Source: Clostridia bacterium | GTDB taxonomy: Bacteria > Bacillota_A > Clostridia > Peptostreptococcales > JAAYPU01 | Length of the DNA: 10,082 bases | Assembly (NCBI GenBank): GCA_022360735.1 | Contig: JAKSCF010000119.1 | Location: 1 to 10,082 of the forward strand | Direction: 5' to 3' | Part shown: piece after piece, positions 5,514 through 10,082 of the stretch | Numbering within the stretch: the stretch's first letter is position 1 | Layout of the letters: the number at the start of each line of letters is the position of its first letter | Translations under genes and position numbers: made by a program | Notes under the pieces: generated by a model | The model's database searches: none | What the model was told of the DNA's origin: nothing | The model's input: the letters and a program-made list of their open reading frames with translations, nothing else

Positions 5514-8171
5514 ATGGATAAATTATTAAACAAAACTTATAATCCAAAAGAGTTTGAAGATCGAATATATCATATGTGGGAGGAAAATGGATGTTTTAAG
5601 GCTGTAGTCGATTATGCTAAAAAACCATTTACGATTGTTATGCCCCCGCCCAACATAACAGGGCAACTGCATATGGGACATGCTTTAGACCAAACATTAC
5701 AAGATGTTTTAACCCGCTTTAAAAGAATGCAAGGCTTTAATGCACTTTGGCTTCCCGGAACAGACCATGCAAGTATTGCCACAGAAGTAAAAGTTGTAGA
5801 AAAGATCAGACAAGAAGAAGGTAAGACAAAAGAAGAAATAGGCAGGGAAGAATTTTTAAAAAGGGCTTGGAAATGGAAAGACGAGTATGGCGGCAGAATT
5901 ACAGAGCAAGTTCGTAAATTGGGAAATTCATGTGATTGGGACAGAGAAAGATTTACCATGGATGAAGGCTGCAGTATTGCCGTAACGGAATTCTTTATTA
6001 GGCTGTATGAAAAAGGGCTTATATATAAAGGAAATCGTTTGATTAACTGGTGTCCAAGCTGTACGACTTCTCTTTCCGATGCAGAAGTAGAACATGATGA
6101 TAAGACCGGAAAATACTACTATGTGAAATACCCTGTAGTAGGGGATGAAGAAAACTATTTATCCATTGCGACTACAAGACCTGAAACCATGTTTGGCGAT
6201 ACGGGAATAGCTGTTCACCCGGATGATAAAAGGTATCGGCATTTAATTGGTAAGAAAGCCTTATTGCCAATCGCTGATAGAGAAATCCCTATTGTTTCGG
6301 ATGAATATCCGGATATGGAAAAGGGAACGGGTGCGGTTAAAATAACACCGGCTCATGATCCAAATGATTATATTGTTGGAGAAAGACAAAATTTGCCTCA
6401 AGTCATATGCATGAATGAGGATGCAACCATGAATGAGAATGCCGGAAAATATGCCGGAATGGATCGCTATGATTGCAGAAAAGCATTATTGAAAGAGCTG
6501 GATGAAAAAGGATATTTGATAAAAACCGAAGATACACAGCATAATGTGGGAACATGCTATAGATGTAATACCACGATAGAACCAATGCTTTCAGACCAAT
6601 GGTTTGTAAAAATGAAGGAATTAGCCGAACCGGCAATTCAAGTCGCTAAATCCGGAGAGCTAAAGCATGTACCGGATCGATTTGAAAAGATATATCTTCA
6701 TTGGCTGGAGAACATTAAAGACTGGTGTATTTCACGTCAGTTATGGTGGGGACATAGAATACCTGCCTATTATTGTGAAGATTGCGGTGAGCTGATTGTA
6801 TCTAAAGATAAGCCGGAAGCTTGTTTGAAATGTTCAAGCAGCAAATTTAAGCAAGATGAAGACGTTTTAGACACTTGGTTCAGTTCAGGATTATGGCCTT
6901 TCTCTACATTGGGGTGGCCGGAACCAACAGAAGATTTAAAATACTTCTACCCTACGGATGTTCTGGTAACAGCATATGATATTATTTTCTTCTGGGTTGT
7001 AAGGATGGTCTTCTCTGCACTGGATCAAATGGATGAAATACCTTTCAAATTTGTTTATATTCATGGACTGGTTAGGGATGCAGAAGGCAGAAAAATGAGT
7101 AAATCCCTGGGAAATGGTGTAGACCCGCTGGAGATTATTGACCAATATGGTGCAGACGCATTGAGATTTATGCTAATGACAGGTATATCACCGGGCAGCG
7201 ATATCAGATTCAATACGGATAAAATTGAATCAAGTCGAAATTTTGCCAACAAGCTTTGGAATGCCTCTAGATTCTTATTAATGAATGTAGAAGGAAAACT
7301 TATTGATGACGCAACCGCTTGCAAAGGATTTAAAGCAGAAGATAAGTGGATTATTTCAAGGATGAATACCGTTGCCAAAGAAGTGACCTACAATATGGAC
7401 AAGTTTGAACTTGGTTTAGCAGCTCAAAAGATATATGATTTCATTTGGAATGAGTATTGTGATTGGTATATCGAGATGGTAAAGCCAAGACTATATTCTG
7501 ATGATACGGATGATAAGAATGTAGCGATATACGTGCTAATAAGCGTATTGAAAAATATGCTTAAACTATTGCATCCTTTCATGCCATTTATAACAGAAGA
7601 GATATGGGCATATCTGCCGGAGGCAGAGACACTCTTAATAAGTGAAAGCTGGCCTGAGTATGATAAAAATAGTCACTTTGCAAAAGAAGAAGAGCAAATT
7701 GAATTTCTTATGGATATGGTAAGATCCATAAGAAATATTAGAGCTGAAGCGGATACAGTGCCGTCTAAAAAATTAAATGCGGTTATTTTAGCGGAAGAAA
7801 AAATATGTGAAGACATCCATAAAGGTGAATCTCATATTAAAAACTTAGCGAACATAGAAAAGATTACTATGACAAACAATAAGTCTGAAATACCTGATGA
7901 TGCAATGTCAGCAGTTATCAGAGGTGTTGAAATTTTTATTCCTTTAGACGAATTGGTAGACTTCAACGCAGAATTAGAAAGACTTGAAAAAGAAAAAGAA
8001 AAACTCCAAAAAGAGCTGAAAAGAGTTGAAGGCAAACTTTCCAATGAGAGCTTCATATCTAAAGCACCGCCACAAGTTGTAGAAGCTGAAAAAGAAAAGA
8101 AGTTAAAATATCAAGATATGATGGGGAAAGTGATAGAAAGATTGGAGATTGTGAAAAGAAAGATAGGTTAA
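5514..8171 (+). CDS. valS: Valyl-tRNA synthetase
   Basis: This class I aminoacyl-tRNA synthetase joins valine to tRNA-Val in the cytoplasm. It has 885 residues, close to the B. subtilis enzyme (880). The HIGH motif is HMGH (53-56, within [17 protein letters not shown]) and the second ATP motif is KMSKS (527-531). The CP1 editing domain lies between them and includes [18 protein letters not shown]. Zinc-type cysteine pairs are visible in WCPSC, CYRC and CEDC/CLKC. The [11 protein letters not shown] segment is typical of ValS/IleS. The anticodon-binding domain follows ([17 protein letters not shown]). A C-terminal coiled-coil arm ([19 protein letters not shown], then [18 protein letters not shown]) separates it from IleS and LeuS. 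ATG 5514 is chosen because AGGAGG (5501-5506) sits 7 bases upstream; GTG at 5511 is possible. It is regulated by the valine T-box, and folC follows after four bases. Confidence 0.98.
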   Translation: MDKLLNKTYNPKEFEDRIYHMWEENGCFKAVVDYAKKPFTIVMPPPNITGQLHMGHALDQTLQDVLTRFKRMQGFNALWLPGTDHASIATEVKVVEKIRQEEGKTKEEIGREEFLKRAWKWKDEYGGRITEQVRKLGNSCDWDRERFTMDEGCSIAVTEFFIRLYEKGLIYKGNRLINWCPSCTTSLSDAEVEHDDKTGKYYYVKYPVVGDEENYLSIATTRPETMFGDTGIAVHPDDKRYRHLIGKKALLPIADREIPIVSDEYPDMEKGTGAVKITPAHDPNDYIVGERQNLPQVICMNEDATMNENAGKYAGMDRYDCRKALLKELDEKGYLIKTEDTQHNVGTCYRCNTTIEPMLSDQWFVKMKELAEPAIQVAKSGELKHVPDRFEKIYLHWLENIKDWCISRQLWWGHRIPAYYCEDCGELIVSKDKPEACLKCSSSKFKQDEDVLDTWFSSGLWPFSTLGWPEPTEDLKYFYPTDVLVTAYDIIFFWVVRMVFSALDQMDEIPFKFVYIHGLVRDAEGRKMSKSLGNGVDPLEIIDQYGADALRFMLMTGISPGSDIRFNTDKIESSRNFANKLWNASRFLLMNVEGKLIDDATACKGFKAEDKWIISRMNTVAKEVTYNMDKFELGLAAQKIYDFIWNEYCDWYIEMVKPRLYSDDTDDKNVAIYVLISVLKNMLKLLHPFMPFITEEIWAYLPEAETLLISESWPEYDKNSHFAKEEEQIEFLMDMVRSIRNIRAEADTVPSKKLNAVILAEEKICEDIHKGESHIKNLANIEKITMTNNKSEIPDDAMSAVIRGVEIFIPLDELVDFNAELERLEKEKEKLQKELKRVEGKLSNESFISKAPPQVVEAEKEKKLKYQDMMGKVIERLEIVKRKIG

Positions 8172-8175
8172 TGCT

Positions 8176-9453
8176 ATGAACTATAATGATGTAATATCTA
8201 AAATACACAGTTTCAAACGGCTTGGAAGCCGTTTGGGACTGGAAAGAATGAAACGATTGCTCCAGTTATTGAACAACCCGCATCAAGACATGAAAGTAAT
8301 CCATGTAGCCGGAACCAATGGAAAAGGATCTGTGTGCAGATATCTCTATTCCGTCTTACAAACTCAAGGATATAAAACAGGTCTTTATACGTCCCCTTTT
8401 TTAGAAAGATTTACAGAAAGAATAGAATTTAACGGAAAAGAAATTGACCAGTCGGAACTCATTGAATCTGCATCTTCAGTATTTAAGCAAGTGGATACCA
8501 TGATTGCCAATGGCGAAGAAAGCCCTACGGAATTTGAAATTATTACGGCTATTGCGTTTTACTATTATAGCAGGCAAAACTTAGATTACCTAATTTTAGA
8601 GGTAGGATTAGGCGGCAGAGGCGATGCAACCAATGTCATCGAAGCGTCTTTAGTTTCTGTTATAACATCTATTGACTACGATCATACTGAATATCTTGGA
8701 GACACATTAGAAAAAATCGCTTTTGAAAAATCGGGGATTATTAAAAAGAACTGTCCGGTAGTTGTATGTGTAAAGGATAGGGGAGCATTGGCAGTTATTG
8801 AGGAAAGAGCAGAAAATCAGTCGGCACCATTTATTCCGGTACCATATGATACAATTAGTGATATAAAAAGTGATTTGAATGGATATTCTTTTAATTTTCT
8901 ATCCAATGACTATAAGACCGGTATGTTAGGCGCTCACCAAGTAGAAAATGCTGCCACAGCCATAACCGTGATAGAGCAGCTAAGAGCCAAAGGCATCAAG
9001 GTCTCACAAGAAGCCTTACTTGAGGGGTTGTTAAGAGCAAAACAAAATGGACGATTCGAAATTATTGAAAGAAATCCATTAACCATTATTGATGGCGCAC
9101 ATAATATTTCAGGAATGATGTCTCTTAGAAAAACAATTTCTGAATTGCTGGGGGGTAAAAAAATATTGCTCTGCATCGGACTGTTAAGAGATAAGGATAT
9201 AGATGAGATATTGGACATCATTGTTCCTGTTGCCCATGAGGTGGTGGTGACAGAGCCCAAGAATGATAGGAAAATATACGCTTATGATTTAGAAAGAAAG
9301 CTTAAAGAATATCAGGTGCCTATTATGAATATCTCTGATATTCGGCAAGCGAAAGCATATATAATCAAAAACGGTCCGAATTTCGATGGTATAGTCTATG
9401 CCGGCTCCTTGTATTTAATAGGAGCAATAAGAAGTTTGTACAAAAATCCTTGA
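8176..9453 (+). CDS. folC: Folylpolyglutamate synthase / dihydrofolate synthase
   Basis: This Mur-ligase-family enzyme has 425 residues, the usual bacterial length. It adds glutamate to dihydropteroate and/or to folates, using ATP, to make and retain folate cofactors. The P-loop is GTNGKGS (46-52). The substrate-loop region KTGLYTSPFLERFTERIEFNG follows. Further landmarks are EVGLGGRGDATNV, then ITSIDYDHTEYLGDTLEKIAFEKSGI with the metal and Mg-ATP binding residues, GAHQVENAATAI, and IDGAHN (305-310) at the start of the C-terminal glutamate ligase domain. The start lies 4 bases after the valS stop, with only a modest ribosome site (AGATAGG), which suggests translational coupling. It should share the T-box control of valS. 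The valS-folC arrangement is common in Firmicutes. Whether it has both activities cannot be settled here. Confidence 0.96.
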   Translation: MNYNDVISKIHSFKRLGSRLGLERMKRLLQLLNNPHQDMKVIHVAGTNGKGSVCRYLYSVLQTQGYKTGLYTSPFLERFTERIEFNGKEIDQSELIESASSVFKQVDTMIANGEESPTEFEIITAIAFYYYSRQNLDYLILEVGLGGRGDATNVIEASLVSVITSIDYDHTEYLGDTLEKIAFEKSGIIKKNCPVVVCVKDRGALAVIEERAENQSAPFIPVPYDTISDIKSDLNGYSFNFLSNDYKTGMLGAHQVENAATAITVIEQLRAKGIKVSQEALLEGLLRAKQNGRFEIIERNPLTIIDGAHNISGMMSLRKTISELLGGKKILLCIGLLRDKDIDEILDIIVPVAHEVVVTEPKNDRKIYAYDLERKLKEYQVPIMNISDIRQAKAYIIKNGPNFDGIVYAGSLYLIGAIRSLYKNP

Positions 9454-9460
9454 CCGGATT

Positions 9461-9486
9461 AAGAGGCCTTTAGAGGTCTTTTTTCA
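9461..9486 (+). terminator. Rho-independent terminator of the valS-folC operon
   Basis: AAGAGGCCT (9461-9469) pairs with AGGTCTTTT (9474-9482) around TTAG, a 9-bp stem with two G-U pairs, running into a T tract and then further T-rich sequence. It starts 8 bases after the folC stop. A second small inverted repeat, AATCC/GGATT (9445-9460), overlaps the stop. Confidence 0.82.
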
Positions 9487-9529
9487 TTTTTTATCTGGAT
9501 TTTAATTTAAATTATCAATATTTTATTTT

Positions 9530-9787
9530 TTATTTCAATGAGGCCTTCTTTTTATAGAGTATTAATGCTTTTGCTAATTGATCCGTACAAGAAGTGCCTT
9601 TGTTGCCGCAGAGTGTGCCTTCCAGTGTGTTGATGACTTCATCTATGTCTTTCCCTTCAAATAGCTGGCTCAAAACCTTTAAATTACCATGACACCCTCC
9701 TTGGAAATTAATATTCATGACTTTACCATGCCGAACATCAAAAGTAATTTGTTTAGAACAGGTCCCGGTTGTTTTAAATAAATACAT
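9530..9787 (-). CDS. TSCPD domain-containing small protein (TIGR03905 type)
   Basis: This 85-residue soluble protein belongs to the short stand-alone TSCPD family common in Clostridia, named for a conserved motif that here reads TSCTD (66-70). Four cysteines stand out: C10 (TGTCSK), C32 (QGGCHGN), C60 (TLCGNKG) and C67 (TSCTD). The spacing suggests a metal-binding or redox site, but that is inference. The TSCPD domain also occurs at the C-terminus of class II ribonucleotide reductases, where it has been linked to metal binding. The stand-alone form has no firm function. The ATG has AAGGGAG 5 bases upstream. The gene is convergent with folC and divergent from the gene at the right edge. Confidence 0.88.
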   Translation of the reverse strand: MYLFKTTGTCSKQITFDVRHGKVMNINFQGGCHGNLKVLSQLFEGKDIDEVINTLEGTLCGNKGTSCTDQLAKALILYKKKASLK

Positions 9788-9856
9788 ATTTTTCTCCCTT
9801 TCAATATCTTCATATCCTAGATATATTCACAAAGCCCGTATGTATGCATATTATGA

Positions 9857-9864
9857 TATATAAT
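9857..9864 (+). promoter_or_regulatory. Candidate -10 region for the right-edge gene
   Basis: TATATAAT is preceded by TGA, so it can be read as an extended -10 (TG-A-TATATA) or a plain TATAAT (9859-9864). It lies about 22 bases before the start codon at 9886. No clear -35 box is present at the usual distance, and the leader would be very short. Confidence 0.35.
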
Positions 9865-9885
9865 TTGTTCCTATGAGGTGATGTA

Positions 9886-10082
9886 ATGATACCTGATGTG
9901 GAGAGTGTTATTGCTGTAACCAGTACAGGGGAAGATAAGATTATATTCTTAGATAGAGAAAACTACGAAAAAATTAAAGAAATTAAACTAGCAAACCCTA
10001 ATGGCAAATGCAGTTCAAACAATTATTTTGGACCTCATGGATTAGCCATTGATGTCAATAGGAAATATATTTATACTGCTAA
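9886..10082 (+). CDS. Probable YncE-like beta-propeller protein, 5' part only
   Basis: The frame is open from ATG 9886 to the right edge, giving 65 complete codons, so the gene continues outside the window. GAGGTG (9875-9880) lies 5 bases upstream; an ATG at 9881 stops at once and is excluded. The product begins MIPDVESVIAVTSTGEDKII, followed by FLDREN and later GPHGLAIDVNRKYIYTAN (the last residue is incomplete). The pattern 'V..T....D.I.F.D' followed by 'GPHGLAID..RKYIYTA' is one blade of a YVTN/YncE or lactonase-like beta-propeller. There is no signal peptide, so this form looks cytoplasmic. Family members bind or hydrolyse varied ligands, and no activity can be inferred from one blade. 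Confidence 0.7.
   Translation, partial: MIPDVESVIAVTSTGEDKIIFLDRENYEKIKEIKLANPNGKCSSNNYFGPHGLAIDVNRKYIYTA

Noticed and set aside
5612..5959. 115-codon minus-strand frame inside valS, and similar minus frames at 6403-6636, 6936-7145, 7061-7378 and 7832-8056
   Set aside because: All are shadows of the strongly conserved ValS reading frame and have no independent signals.
8934..9260. 108-codon minus-strand frame inside folC
   Set aside because: It is antisense to conserved FolC sequence, including the IDGAHN motif, and has no independent support.

Overview
This is an AT-rich window from a low-GC Firmicute, most likely a member of the Clostridia. The grounds are strong purine-rich Shine-Dalgarno sites, TTG/ATG start usage, a T-box leader before a valS-folC operon, a TrkA/TrkH potassium system, and small clostridial-type proteins (DUF378, TSCPD). 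No species can be assigned from the sequence alone.

Layout, left to right. (1) At 2-385 is the 3' end of an amino-acid-type ABC transporter ATPase, closed by a clear intrinsic terminator. (2) A minus-strand block follows: a small two-helix DUF378 membrane protein (426-626), then the trkA-trkH potassium-uptake operon (trkA 3573-2209, trkH 2212-764). These two genes overlap by four bases, and a minus-strand terminator lies downstream of trkH. (3) A 555-bp AT-rich gap (3574-4128) holds the trkA upstream region. It also holds a 161-bp, almost fully palindromic element (3931-4091) with perfect 15-bp terminal inverted repeats, flanked by the direct repeat TATAA. This looks like a MITE, a small non-autonomous transposable element. 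(4) On the plus strand come a metallo-beta-lactamase-fold hydrolase of the glyoxalase II type (4129-4725) and an unrecognised 120-residue protein (4828-5190). (5) Next is a textbook regulated operon: a sigma-A promoter, a valine T-box riboswitch with a GUA specifier and terminator, valS (5514-8171) and folC (8176-9453), then an intrinsic terminator. (6) At the right end are a convergent small TSCPD-domain protein (9787-9530, minus) and the divergent 5' end of a probable beta-propeller protein (9886 to the edge).

How the parts work together: TrkA (cytosolic, nucleotide-binding) gates the TrkH pore for K+ uptake. ValS charges tRNA-Val, and the T-box senses uncharged tRNA-Val, so expression of both valS and the downstream folate gene should rise when valine runs short. 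The most notable non-coding item is the MITE-like palindrome just upstream of the metallo-hydrolase gene. Most genes here are conserved housekeeping or transport genes, and I see no defence system, prophage, CRISPR array or clear new multigene system.
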